Below, piece by piece: positions 34,786 to 44,300 of a stretch of 64,000 nucleotides of DNA. The notes under the pieces are model-generated. The model worked only from the letters and a program-made list of their open reading frames with translations. It made no database searches and was not told where the DNA came from. Position 1 is the first letter of the stretch. The number at the start of each line of letters is the position of its first letter. A program made the position numbers and the translations under genes. This DNA is from Dechloromonas sp. HYN0024. GTDB lineage: Bacteria; Pseudomonadota; Gammaproteobacteria; Burkholderiales; Rhodocyclaceae. The stretch is taken from positions 2,984,001 through 3,048,000 of the forward strand of contig NZ_CP031842.1 in the NCBI RefSeq assembly GCF_003441615.1, written 5' to 3'.

Positions 34786-35469
34786 TTAGCGAGTTACCCA
34801 GCCTCCGCAAACAGGGAACACTTGGCCGACAAAACAATCGGCAGCGGGACTGCACAGATAGGCAGCAAATGCACTGTCCTCATCGGCACTAACGAGACGT
34901 CCTAAGGGGACCTGATATTTTATGCGCTCCTTAAAGGCAGGCTGGGCCTGTACCTCGGGAGGAAAGTAGGTAGAGTTTTCAACAAAATTCTGAGCGATCG
35001 CGTTGACCTGAATCTTGTGGGCGGCCACCTCCACACCCACCGCTTGAATGTAGGCGAGTTGTGCGCCACGCGCCGCAGCATAGCTGGAGCGATTTGACAT
35101 TCCCCGCAATGCGGCAGCGCTACCCATCAACAAAATCTTTCCAGAATTTCGTTCAATCATTTGGGGCAGTACCGCCTTGATCATCGCTTGCATGGGGTGC
35201 ACCAGCGCAGCAAAAACAGCCGCCCATTCATCCGATTCAACCTGATGTGCCAACGTGTTGGGGGCGGGAATGGCAAGATTGAGGACCATTGCATCAATAT
35301 GTCCGTTATCGGCCACGACACGGGAGGGATTCCCGGGGAAAATTAATGGCGTTCGGTCCGCCAACACCTCTGCACCAAAAGCCTTGAAGGTTTTACACAA
35401 GGCCGGCCCCATGAAATCGTCTGCTTGTGTAATGAGAACCCGTTTGCCGCTGAGTGAAATATCTTTCAT
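34786..35469 (-). CDS. Halohydrin dehalogenase-like SDR-fold protein
   Basis: The 227-residue protein has the short-chain dehydrogenase fold but not its cofactor signature. In place of TGxxxGIG it has T14-QADD-F19-M-G21, the T-x4-F-x-G halide-pocket motif of halohydrin dehalogenases, and its triad is Ser117-x12-Tyr130-x3-Arg134 (Arg instead of the SDR Lys). The late segments NSTYFPPEV, PLGRL and VGQVFPVCGGW parallel those of HheC. Such enzymes convert vicinal haloalcohols to epoxides, releasing halide, and open epoxides with nucleophiles, without NAD. GGAG lies seven bases before the ATG. Base composition is lower in GC than in both neighbours. It is divergent from the NIPSNAP gene. The function is inferred from motifs; an inactive SDR homologue is the main alternative. 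Confidence 0.8.
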   Translation of the reverse strand: MKDISLSGKRVLITQADDFMGPALCKTFKAFGAEVLADRTPLIFPGNPSRVVADNGHIDAMVLNLAIPAPNTLAHQVESDEWAAVFAALVHPMQAMIKAVLPQMIERNSGKILLMGSAAALRGMSNRSSYAAARGAQLAYIQAVGVEVAAHKIQVNAIAQNFVENSTYFPPEVQAQPAFKERIKYQVPLGRLVSADEDSAFAAYLCSPAADCFVGQVFPVCGGWVTR

Positions 35470-35722
35470 GCTAATCTCCGAATGTAATTGATTTTATGGT
35501 CTAAATTTGAATTGGATCTTGAGCGTTCAGTCGTTGGCTGGATACTGATCAATACTACAAGACATCTCCAACAATGCATCTGCAACATACCGTCATCAAT
35601 CTGTCAGCGAACGCCCTTGGGGTACTACCGGTCCCACAATCGATAAGCAAGATCCCGTCGGTCCAAACTGCACAGGTCAGTACGATATTGCCACCCTCTC
35701 GACCCCACTGAATAGAGACAGA
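35470..35722. promoter_or_regulatory. Divergent control region of the dehalogenase-like and NIPSNAP genes
   Basis: These 253 bases are clearly AT-richer than the chromosome around them and separate two divergent genes. A ribosome-binding site for the minus gene (GGAG) is clear. TAAAAT on the minus strand near 35493-35498 could be a -10, but no matching -35 is seen. I found no clean operator palindrome. No gene is visible. Confidence 0.4.
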
Positions 35723-36031
35723 ATGTTTACCTGCCACCTGCGATACATCATCGACCCGTTCAAGCTCAAAGAATTTGAGCATTACGGCAGGCTCTGGATT
35801 CCCCTCGTCGAAAAATTTGGCGGCAAACATCACGGGTACTTTTTGCCATCCGAGGGCGCAAATAATGTCGCGCTGGCAATGTTTACGTTTCCCAGCATGG
35901 CGCTCTATGAGGAGTACCGTACCAAGTCACTCCAAGACCCAGAGTGTCAAGCTGCCTTCAAGTATGCGGAGGACACTCGCTGCATCATCAGCTATGAACG
36001 CAGCTTCTTCCGCCCAATATTCGAGCGCTAA
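35723..36031 (+). CDS. NIPSNAP family protein
   Basis: The 102-residue alpha/beta-barrel (dimeric ferredoxin-like) protein begins MFTCHLRYIIDPFKLKEFE and has the family pattern WIPLVEKFGGKHHGYFLP, ALAMFTFPSMALYEEYRT and CIISYERSFFRPIF. NIPSNAP proteins are small, of unclear biochemical role; in bacteria they often neighbour catabolic enzymes. It is divergent from the halohydrin-dehalogenase-like gene, with which it forms the core of the island. A two-way terminator lies 115 bases downstream. Confidence 0.88.
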   Translation: MFTCHLRYIIDPFKLKEFEHYGRLWIPLVEKFGGKHHGYFLPSEGANNVALAMFTFPSMALYEEYRTKSLQDPECQAAFKYAEDTRCIISYERSFFRPIFER

Positions 36032-36140
36032 CGACTCATTCAAGCCATGACGGCTTCGCGGCGCGCGCGGAGTAGCCAAAATTCGGCAAGGACGAATTGC
36101 GACTCCTGCCCGTCAGTGATGATTCGCCGCCGTAATCCCC

Positions 36141-36172
36141 AAAAGAAAGCGGTGGGATAACCCACCGCTTTT
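36141..36172. terminator. Bidirectional terminator between the NIPSNAP gene and pyrC'
   Basis: AAAGCGGTGGG 36146-36156, loop ATAA, CCCACCGCTTT 36161-36171. On the minus strand it is followed by CTTTTGGGG and serves the pyr operon; on the plus strand by TTAG and may serve the NIPSNAP gene. Confidence 0.85.
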
Positions 36173-36201
36173 AGTAGAAACCTGCGACCAGGAAAAAGGG
36201 C

Positions 36202-37449
36202 TTAAGCCTGATAGACGACCCGTCCACCGACCAGCGTGGTCTTCACCTGGCCAGTCAGCAGGTAGCCAAGCCACGGCGAATTCTTGCCACGGCTTTTCAA
36301 GGCTTCCGGTGTCAATTGCCAGATGGCTGCCGGATCGAAGATGCAAAGGTCAGCGACGGCACCGATTGCCAACTGGCCACTGGGCAGACCAAGCACTTCG
36401 GCCGGTGCCGAGGTGATGCGGGCCAGGGCGTCGGGCAGGCTGACGCCGGCGGCCTCGGCCCATTTCAGGGTGAGCGGCAGGAGGACTTCAAGGCCGGTTG
36501 ATCCCGGCTTGGCTTCGCCGAAAGGCAAGAGCTTGTCGTCGGCACCGACCGGGGTGTGGTCAGAGCAAATGGCGGCGAGCCCCGCTGCGGCGGCGTTGGA
36601 GAGCGCCTGACGGTCACTTTGGGCGCGGAGCGGTGGGCTGAAACGGGCATGTGGATTGAAGTAGCCGATGTCGTTTTCGGTCAGCAGCAGGTGATGAACG
36701 CCGATGTCGAAAGTGACCGGCAGGCCTTCCGCCTGCGCCCGCTGGACGAGCGCCACGCCGGCCGCCGAGGAGAGTCGGGTGAGATGGACGCGACAGCCGG
36801 TATCGCGCACCAGTTGAACGACAGTGCCGATGGCGATGGTTTCGGCGGCGACCGGGATGCCGGCGAGGCCGAGGCGGCTGGAGACTTCACCTTCATGCGC
36901 GATGCCATTGCGCGACAGCCAGTAATCCTGCGGCTGCAGCCAGATGGCGAAGCCGAAGGTAGTGGCGTACTCCATGGCGCGGAGCAGGGCTTCAGTATCG
37001 ACAACGGTCCGGTTGGCCTGCGAGAAAGCCACGCAGCCGGCTTTCTTCAAGCCAGCCAGTTCAGCCAGTCGTTCGCCCTGCAAACCAAGGGTCAACGCAC
37101 CGAGTGGCAGAACACGGGCCTTGCCGATTTCAGCGCCGCGATGGACCAAACGGTCGGCCAGTTCCGGCTCGTCGAGCGGAGGATCGGCGTCGGGCGGAAC
37201 GACCACCGAGGTGACCCCGCCAGCAACGGCGGCAGCGAGTTCGGCCTCGATGGAGTTGAGACGGGCACCGAGGTCAATCAGGCCGGGACAGACGACACAG
37301 TCAGTGGCGTCTATCGTCTGTTCGGCGACGAAGCCGGCCGGCGCTTCGCCCAAACCGGCTACCTTGCCATGGGCGATGTAGAGCGAGGCGTTACGGTCTA
37401 CGCCATTTTTCGGGTCAATCAGGCGGCCGTTCTTGATTTCAATGTTCAT
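36202..37449 (-). CDS. pyrC': Dihydroorotase-like protein PyrC' (probably non-catalytic)
   Basis: The 415-residue amidohydrolase-fold protein aligns with type I dihydroorotases (ends with WLGYLLTGQVKTTLVGGRVVY) but the metal-binding HxH after PGLID is replaced: PGLIDLGARLNS has Gly and Arg/Leu there. HLTRLSS and SDHTPVG are kept. In pseudomonads the same kind of inactive PyrC' is needed to assemble active aspartate transcarbamoylase with PyrB, which is inferred here too. The ATG at 37447-37449 follows GGGGAA; an extension to 37467 is unlikely. It begins right at the end of pyrB. Confidence 0.92.
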   Translation of the reverse strand: MNIEIKNGRLIDPKNGVDRNASLYIAHGKVAGLGEAPAGFVAEQTIDATDCVVCPGLIDLGARLNSIEAELAAAVAGGVTSVVVPPDADPPLDEPELADRLVHRGAEIGKARVLPLGALTLGLQGERLAELAGLKKAGCVAFSQANRTVVDTEALLRAMEYATTFGFAIWLQPQDYWLSRNGIAHEGEVSSRLGLAGIPVAAETIAIGTVVQLVRDTGCRVHLTRLSSAAGVALVQRAQAEGLPVTFDIGVHHLLLTENDIGYFNPHARFSPPLRAQSDRQALSNAAAAGLAAICSDHTPVGADDKLLPFGEAKPGSTGLEVLLPLTLKWAEAAGVSLPDALARITSAPAEVLGLPSGQLAIGAVADLCIFDPAAIWQLTPEALKSRGKNSPWLGYLLTGQVKTTLVGGRVVYQA

Positions 37450-37450
37450 T

Positions 37451-38410
37451 TCAATTCCCCGCAACAATGCTCATGACGGCCATGCGCACCGCGATGCCGA
37501 AGGTAACCTGGGGCAGGATCACGGCCTGTGGTCCGTCGGCGACGGCCGAATGGATTTCAACGCCGCGATTCATCGGCCCCGGATGCATCACGATGGCGTC
37601 CGGCTTGGCCAGCGCCAGTTTTTGCGGCGTCAGGCCGTAATGGCGAAAGTACTCGCCGGCCGAAGGCAGCAGCGCCCCGGTCATGCGCTCGTTCTGAAGG
37701 CGCAGCATGATGACCACATCGACATCCTTGAGGCCTTCGTTCATGTCGTGGAAGACATGCACACCGAGCTTGTCGAGATGCTTGGGCAACAGGGTTTCCG
37801 GCCCAATGGCGCGGACTTCCGGGACACCCAGCGTGGTCAGGGCATGGATATCGGAACGGGCAACGCGCGAATGCAGGATGTCGCCGACGATGGCGACGCG
37901 CAGCTGCGTGAAGTCCTTCTTGTAGTGCCGGATGGTGTACATATCGAGCAGGCCCTGGGTCGGGTGGGCGTGCCGTCCGTCGCCGGCATTGACGACATGG
38001 ACATCGTCGCGGCCGATGCGCTGGAGGTGCTCGGCGATCAGGTAGGGGGCACCGCTTGAGGCGTGGCGCACGACAAAGAGGTTGGCGTGCATGGCGACCA
38101 GGTTGTCGATGGTGTCGAGCAGGGTTTCACCCTTGGCCGTCGATGACTTGTTGATGTCGAGGTTGATGACGTCGGCGCTCAAACGCTTGGCGGCGATTTC
38201 AAAGGTGGTGCGGGTACGCGTCGAGTTCTCGAAAAACAGGTTGAAGACGCTCTTGCCACGCAGCAGGGGCACTTTCTTCACATCGCGGGCCGAGACCTCC
38301 ATGAAGGACGCGGCGGTATCGAGTATCTGCGTCAGGATGCGCTGCGGCAGGCCTTCAATCGACAGCAGGTGGGTCAGTTCGCCGTCCTTGTTCAACTGCG
38401 GGTTATGCAT
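37451..38410 (-). CDS. pyrB: Aspartate carbamoyltransferase catalytic subunit
   Basis: Condenses aspartate with carbamoyl phosphate in pyrimidine synthesis. The 319-residue protein has [19 protein letters not shown] (carbamoyl phosphate site), [29 protein letters not shown] and [10 protein letters not shown] start it at the ATG at 38408-38410 ([12 protein letters not shown]), which has GGAG eight bases upstream; codons further up overlap pyrR. No regulatory PyrI gene follows; PyrC' takes the next place, as in pseudomonads. Confidence 0.96.
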   Translation of the reverse strand: MHNPQLNKDGELTHLLSIEGLPQRILTQILDTAASFMEVSARDVKKVPLLRGKSVFNLFFENSTRTRTTFEIAAKRLSADVINLDINKSSTAKGETLLDTIDNLVAMHANLFVVRHASSGAPYLIAEHLQRIGRDDVHVVNAGDGRHAHPTQGLLDMYTIRHYKKDFTQLRVAIVGDILHSRVARSDIHALTTLGVPEVRAIGPETLLPKHLDKLGVHVFHDMNEGLKDVDVVIMLRLQNERMTGALLPSAGEYFRHYGLTPQKLALAKPDAIVMHPGPMNRGVEIHSAVADGPQAVILPQVTFGIAVRMAVMSIVAGN

Positions 38411-38912
38411 GTTCAAGTCTCCAGGCGAGTTGGCCATTGTCCTGTTTGCCGAGCACAAGGTTCTGACCATCGCTCAGTTCAACATCCCACACACCATAGG
38501 TTGCCGCCACCGGCAGCTCGCGGCCACCCCGGTCGGCCAGCACGGCCAGCTCGACGGAGGCCGGACGACCATAGTCGAACAGTTCGTTGATTGCCGCCCG
38601 CGTCGTCCGCCCGGTGTAGAGGACATCATCGACCAGAATCAGGTGACGACCTTCGACGTCGAAGGGGATCACGGTCGGCTTGCACTGTGGGTGCAGGCCT
38701 TTTTCGGCGAAGTCGTCGCGATAGAAGGAAACGTCGATCAGGCCGATCTCTTCCGGCAGATTGAGCAGTTCGCGCAAGCGCTCGGCGATCCATGCGCCAC
38801 CGCTGTAGATGCCGACCAGAGCGGGCTGGTTGGCAAGTTGCGGGCGAATCAGGTCGGCCAGCTGGCGACATTGCGCCTCGGCATCGGGCAGGGAATCAGG
38901 CAGGGGTGACAT
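38403..38912 (-). CDS. pyrR: Bifunctional pyr operon regulator / uracil phosphoribosyltransferase
   Basis: The 169-residue PRTase-fold protein has the PRPP loop [17 protein letters not shown] and [15 protein letters not shown]. PyrR may salvage uracil and, in Gram-positives, controls pyr mRNA; in pseudomonads its regulatory role differs, so control here is uncertain. I start at the ATG at 38910-38912 ([10 protein letters not shown]); a 38-codon upstream extension runs through ruvX. Its stop overlaps the pyrB start by eight bases. Confidence 0.94.
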   Translation of the reverse strand: MSPLPDSLPDAEAQCRQLADLIRPQLANQPALVGIYSGGAWIAERLRELLNLPEEIGLIDVSFYRDDFAEKGLHPQCKPTVIPFDVEGRHLILVDDVLYTGRTTRAAINELFDYGRPASVELAVLADRGGRELPVAATYGVWDVELSDGQNLVLGKQDNGQLAWRLEHA

Positions 38913-39324
38913 GGTGCGGGCTTTCGAACCAGGTTTGAAGGATGAGTTGGGCCGCGACCGCATCGAGCAGCGGCTTGGCAGTTTTACTGTTACGCCCGGT
39001 TTCGCGCAGGCGTGCTTCGGCATCAACCGAGGTCAGGCGCTCGTCGGCAAAGCCGACTGGCAGGTTATAACGACGCTTGAGTCGTTCGGCGAACTTGGTC
39101 GCCAGCCGGGTCATTTCGTGTGGGGTCCCATCAACGTGGGTGGGCAGTCCAACGACCAGCTGCACCGGCTGCCATTCGGCGACCAGCTTGCCGATAGCGG
39201 CAAAGCGGTCGTCATTTGACTCGGCGTGAATGGTGGTCAATGGATGTGCGGTACCGAGCATCGTCTCGCCGGTGGCGACACCAATGCGCTTTTCGCCGAA
39301 GTCAAACGCGAGGACCGTGCCCAT
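38896..39324 (-). CDS. ruvX: YqgF/RuvX family RNase H-fold nuclease
   Basis: The protein (142 residues from the ATG at 39322-39324) has the RNase H-like N-terminus [19 protein letters not shown] with a metal-site Asp, [14 protein letters not shown], and [13 protein letters not shown] with a late [10 protein letters not shown]. Family members process the 16S rRNA 5' end (YqgF) or act as putative Holliday-junction resolvases. The first 12 in-frame codons upstream overlap algH and are probably not used. It overlaps pyrR at its 3' end. Confidence 0.93.
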   Translation of the reverse strand: MGTVLAFDFGEKRIGVATGETMLGTAHPLTTIHAESNDDRFAAIGKLVAEWQPVQLVVGLPTHVDGTPHEMTRLATKFAERLKRRYNLPVGFADERLTSVDAEARLRETGRNSKTAKPLLDAVAAQLILQTWFESPHHVTPA

Positions 39325-39340
39325 TAGCAAGCCGATTCGT

Positions 39341-39901
39341 TCATGCGTGACCGGCCACATCCGAGAGTTGCGTAAAGCTGATACCGAGCTTCTGCATGGC
39401 GGCCGGCAGGCGCTCTTCAGGTGGCAGATCGAAGAGGATGTCAGCCTTGGCCGGGACCGTCAGCCAGGAGTTCTGGGCCAGTTCATCTTCAAGCTGCCCG
39501 GCGTCCCAGCCGGCATAACCAAGGGTAACGATGATCTCTCCCGGCAACCCGCCGCTGGCCACCGAGTTGAGTACATCGCGGGAACTGGTCAGGCCGACCT
39601 CGCCATTGACGGCCAGGGTTGATTGCCACTTGCCGACCGGACGGTGCAGGACAAAGCCCCGATCCAGCTGGACCGGGCCACCGAAATAAACCGGCAGGTC
39701 AGCCAGATTTTCAGCTGTCAGCTTGATGTCGATCTTGTCGAACAGGCCAGCCAGATTCATGTCAATCGGCCGATTGACGATAATGCCTAGCGCCCCGTTC
39801 TCATTGTGCTCGCAAATGTAGATCAGGGAATTGGCGAAATACGGGTCTTCCAGCGCCGGCATGGCGATCAGGAAGTTGTCGGTCAGGTTGACGTTGTCCA
39901 T
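39341..39901 (-). CDS. algH: YqgE/AlgH family protein
   Basis: The 186-residue protein has the DUF179 pattern [21 protein letters not shown] (residues 5-25 in part), [34 protein letters not shown] and [15 protein letters not shown]. AlgH was linked to alginate control in Pseudomonas but has no defined biochemical activity. The start is the ATG at 39899-39901 (MDNVNLTDN); upstream in-frame codons run into the photolyase gene. It is the first gene of algH-ruvX-pyrR-pyrB-pyrC'. Confidence 0.94.
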   Translation of the reverse strand: MDNVNLTDNFLIAMPALEDPYFANSLIYICEHNENGALGIIVNRPIDMNLAGLFDKIDIKLTAENLADLPVYFGGPVQLDRGFVLHRPVGKWQSTLAVNGEVGLTSSRDVLNSVASGGLPGEIIVTLGYAGWDAGQLEDELAQNSWLTVPAKADILFDLPPEERLPAAMQKLGISFTQLSDVAGHA

Positions 39902-39939
39902 AGCTGGAATTTTAATCGCCGGGGAGGTACAAACCAACC

Positions 39940-41352
39940 ATGAAAAAAGAAAAAGCCCTCGTCTGGTTTCGCCGTGACCTGCGCGACCATGACCATGCCG
40001 CCCTGAGTGCTGCACTGGCCGGCGCAGAGGCGGTCTATTGCGCGTTCGTTTTCGATTGGGAAATTCTTGACGCTTTGCCCGACCGCCATGACCGCCGTGT
40101 TCATTTCATCCGCGAATCGCTGGTTGAACTTGATGCTGCCCTGCGCGCCAGGGGCGGCGGGCTGATCGTCCGGCATGGCCGGGCGACCGAGGAGATTCCT
40201 TCCCTGGCACGGCAGCTGGGTGTATCGGCCGTCTATGCCAACCGCGATTATGAGCCTTCGGCCAAACAACGCGATGCGGCGGTTGGCCAAGCCTTGCTCA
40301 CCGATAGCATCGATTTCCACACCTTCAAGGATCAGGCGTTTTTTGCGGGCGATGAAGTACGGACTCAGGCCGGCCATCCATTCTCGGTCTTTACCCCGTA
40401 CAAGAATGCCTGGTTGAAGCGCCTGACCGCCGCCGATTGTGCCGAATGGCCTTGTCGCGGAGAATTCACCGGGGCAGACTTGGCCGGTGTCCCGACTCTG
40501 TCCGAGATCGGCTTCGCAGCCACTGACCTGATGCAACTGGGCATCCGTCCCGGCATGAGCGGGGCCCGTGCCCTGTGGGATGACTTCCGCCAGGAACGCC
40601 TCGAGCACTACGGTGAACGACGCGATTTTCCTGCCGTAAAGGGTGTCTCCTACCTGTCGGTGCATCTACGCTTCGGGACCATCAGCATTCGTGAACTGGT
40701 GCGCGCTGCGCTGCAGGCAAAAGACCCCACGTGGCTGAGCGAACTGATCTGGCGAGACTTCTATTTCATGATCCTTGACCACTCCCCGCAGGTTGTCGGC
40801 AGCGCTTTCAAGCCGGCCTACGACGCCATTGCATGGGACAACTGGCCGACCGGGCTTGCCGCCTGGCAGGCCGGGCGGACCGGCTACCCGCTGGTCGATG
40901 CGGCGATGCGCCAGCTAAACCATAGCGGCTGGATGCACAATCGCCTGCGCATGCTTGTGGCGTCATTCCTGAGCAAGGATCTCGGTATCGACTGGCGTCT
41001 GGGCGAGCAATATTTCGCCGCAAAGCTCAACGATTTCGACCTTTCGGCCAACAACGGCGGCTGGCAATGGGCTGCCTCAACCGGCTGCGATGCACAGCCC
41101 TATTTCCGGATATTCAACCCGGTCACTCAGTCGGAACGCTTTGATCCTGCGGGAAAATTCATCCGCCGCTATGTGCCGGAACTGGCCAAGGTTCCTGACA
41201 AGTACATCCACGCCCCGTGGCTGATGGGACGTGTCGAGCAGGAAGCCATCGGCATCATCATCGGGCGGGACTACCCGGCACCGATTGTGGACCACGCAGC
41301 GGCCAGGAAAAAAACCCTGGACCGCTACGCCGTCGTCAAGCCAACGGCTTAA
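39940..41352 (+). CDS. phrB: Deoxyribodipyrimidine photolyase
   Basis: Light-driven flavoenzyme that splits cyclobutane pyrimidine dimers. The 470-residue protein has the N-terminal antenna domain ([17 protein letters not shown]) and the FAD domain with [42 protein letters not shown] and the signature [24 protein letters not shown] in parts. FAD-contact residues appear intact. GGGAGG lies 12 bases before the ATG. It is divergent from algH and its stop overlaps the end of the convergent chpA. Confidence 0.95.
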   Translation: MKKEKALVWFRRDLRDHDHAALSAALAGAEAVYCAFVFDWEILDALPDRHDRRVHFIRESLVELDAALRARGGGLIVRHGRATEEIPSLARQLGVSAVYANRDYEPSAKQRDAAVGQALLTDSIDFHTFKDQAFFAGDEVRTQAGHPFSVFTPYKNAWLKRLTAADCAEWPCRGEFTGADLAGVPTLSEIGFAATDLMQLGIRPGMSGARALWDDFRQERLEHYGERRDFPAVKGVSYLSVHLRFGTISIRELVRAALQAKDPTWLSELIWRDFYFMILDHSPQVVGSAFKPAYDAIAWDNWPTGLAAWQAGRTGYPLVDAAMRQLNHSGWMHNRLRMLVASFLSKDLGIDWRLGEQYFAAKLNDFDLSANNGGWQWAASTGCDAQPYFRIFNPVTQSERFDPAGKFIRRYVPELAKVPDKYIHAPWLMGRVEQEAIGIIIGRDYPAPIVDHAAARKKTLDRYAVVKPTA

Positions 41353-44300
41353 TTGGCAGCCTTGCCCTTCATGTAGCCAGCAATGATGTTGAGCAGCTCA
41401 ACCTCGTCGTAGGGCTTGCCGAGATAGTGGTTGGCCCCGATTTCCAGCGCGTAGTTGCGATGCTTGTCCGCTGTCCGCGAGGTAATCATGATCACCGGCA
41501 GCGAACGCAGGCGGCTATCAGCACGGATGTTGCGGACCAGGTCGAAGCCGTCCATGCGTGGCATTTCGATGTCGGAAAGGATGACATCGGGTGCTGCATC
41601 GACCAGTTGCTCGAGCGCATCGACGCCATCCTTGGCGAGAATGACCTGATAGCCTTCGCGCATCAGCAGACGACTGGTAATCTTGCGCACGGTCAGTGAG
41701 TCGTCGACCACCATGACCGTCGGCAGACTGGCAACTTCGGTCAGCAAGGGCTGCATCATCGACGGCACGGCGGCATGCGCATGCGAACCCGTCACCCGGC
41801 TGGCCAGGGCCACCGGATTGAGAATCAGCACGACCTTGCCGTCACCGAGCACGGTGGCGCCGGCAATGCCGACGACGCGGGCGAGCTGGGCGCCGATGTT
41901 TTTGACGACGACTTCCTGGTTGCCCTTGAGTTCATCGACGAGCACGGCCACCCGTTGCGTACCCGAGCGCAGCAGCAATATCCAGTACTGGCGGTGGGCT
42001 TCCGGCACGGCATCCATGTCGCCCAGCAGATGCGGCAGGAAATGGAAGGGGTAGTGGTTCCCCTGCCATTCAACCTCGCCACGCTCACGTACAGCGGCGA
42101 GTCCTTTTTCCTTCATTTCCTTGACCTGCTCGATCATCGTCGACGGAACCGCGTAGAGATGATGGCCGACCCGGATGAGCAGCGTCTGGGTAACCGCCAG
42201 GGTCAGCGGCAGGTAGAGACGGAAAGTGGTGCCCTGCCCAGGCTGCGAGAGGATTTCGATACGGCCGCCGATGTCGCCGACTTCCGACTTGACGACGTCC
42301 ATGCCGACGCCGCGGCCGGACAACTGGGTCACTTCGGTTGCTGTCGAGAAGCCGGGCATGAAGATGAATTCGAACAGCGTCGTTTCATCGGCTACCTGCC
42401 CCGGCTGGAGCAGGCCCATCGTCTCGGCACGGGCGCGGATACGCTCGAGATCGAGGCCTTTGCCGTCATCGCTCATCGAGAGAATGATTTCATTCCCTTC
42501 CTGGGCCAGCTTGACAACGATTTCACCCGCCTCGGACTTGCCGGCAGCAAGACGCTCATCGCGGCTTTCGATACCGTGGGTGACGGCATTACGCAGCATG
42601 TGCTCAATCGGCGCCAGCATCTTGTCGAGCACCGAGCGGTCAATATCAACCTGCCCCCCGACGATGTCGAGGCTGGCCCGCTTGCCGACTTCCTTGGCAC
42701 TCTGCCGGACGATCCGGTAGAGACGCTCGGTCTGGCTGGCGAACGGCACCATGCGCACACCCATCAGCTCCTGTTGCAAGCTGCGGTTGAGGCGTGACTG
42801 GGCGAGAATCGCCGCGTTGGCGTCGTCGAGGTTCTTGAGCAAGCTCTGCTGAACGGTCGCCACGTCATTCACCGACTCGGCCATGAAGCGGGTCAGTTCC
42901 TGGAAGCGGGTGAAGCGATCGAGTTCGAGCGGATCGAAATCGACTTCGTTTTCGGGTGTGTGGGCGACCCGTGCCTGAATCTGCGTTTCGGCCTGGATTT
43001 CGATTTCGCGCAGCTGGCGACGCAGACGAATGACGTTTTCCGTCAATTCGAGCATCGACCCCTTCAGGCTGCGCATTTCGCCTTCAATCCGGGCGCGGGC
43101 AATCGACAGCTCACCCGCCTCGCCGACCAGACGATCAATCAGATCGGCACGGACGCGCAGCGTGGCACGCTGGCCACTTGCCTCACCCTCGCTATCGGCT
43201 TCAACTGCCGGCGTCAGGCGGACAACCGGAGCCTGCGTTGCTGTTTCCGCCGTAGCCTCGGGCATTTCCGGAGCAGCCGGCTCTTGCGGCCCGGCGCGTA
43301 GACGCTCGACCGCCTGATCAAGTGCGTCGCACCCGGCTTCGATTTCATCGACAAAGGCCGGCGTTGCACGCCCCTGATGCAGGGCTTCTTCAACGCGTGT
43401 TTCCAAGTGGTGGGTCGCCTCACCAAGATTCATCGCCCCGGCCATCCGGGCGCTTCCCTTGAAGGTGTGCAACAGGCGGGCAATCGCCCGGGGGGCAGTG
43501 TCACCTGCCAGATCGTCACGCCAGGCACGAACCTGGGCGGTCAGATCGCGGGTCAGATCGACCGCTTCCTCAAGGAAGATCGGCAGCAGTTGTTCGTCAA
43601 GTTCGTCGTTGAGCTGCGGAAGGACGGGAGCCGGCGCAATCTGGATCGATTCGACAACCGGTTCGGGTACTTCAGCATCCGTATCAAGCGACGCGATGGC
43701 TTCGGAGTCTGCCACTGGGGCAGCTTCGACCACCGCTGCAACCGGATGGAAAATATCTTCGAGGGCGGCGATCAGTTGTACCTGATCCGCCGGCAATTGC
43801 TGCGCAGCCAGCCCGGCAAACATATCTTGAAGCGTAATGATGGCCTGGCGGACCGTTTCCAGCCCTTCGATACTTTCGCCCTGACCCGAACTGTCACGTC
43901 GCAACAAGGCATGCTCGAGGGCGATGGCCAGCCGGTGCAGGGGCATCAGACCAACCGTGCCGGCAATGCCGCCCAGGGTATGCGCCGCACGCGTCATGTC
44001 GAAGGTGGTCGGGGCCGACGGCATGGCATCAATAATCGCGTAGCTGTCAACGAGCGTCTGGAGGTGGCCGCGCGCTTCTTCACGGAAGATGTCGTAAAGC
44101 GTCGGCGGCTCGCTGACCGGCAAGGACTGCTCCAGAGGCGCCTCAATTTCCTGCGGCGCTTCCGCTTGGACCTCTGGCTCTGGCTCTGGCTCTGGCTCTG
44201 GCTCGGCTTGCTCGGCTTGCTCAACCTGCTCAACCTGCTCAACCTGCTCAACCTGCTCAACCGAATCAACCTGCTCAACCGAATCAACCGGCATCGCCAT

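Noticed and set aside
35555..35833. 92-codon open frame on the minus strand across the NIPSNAP start
   Set aside because: It overlaps the NIPSNAP gene antisense, lacks a ribosome-binding site and has no known motif.
34490..36100. Flanking direct repeats of the island as an attachment site
   Set aside because: Only ACGAATT-type and ATTCAAGC-type 7-8-base matches are shared by both edges, within chance, and there is no integrase.
36076..36135. Possible gene tail FGKDELRLLPVSDDSPP right of the NIPSNAP gene
   Set aside because: The open stretch is only 19 codons after an in-frame stop, with mixed third-position use; too short to call, though it could be a remnant like the one at 34610.
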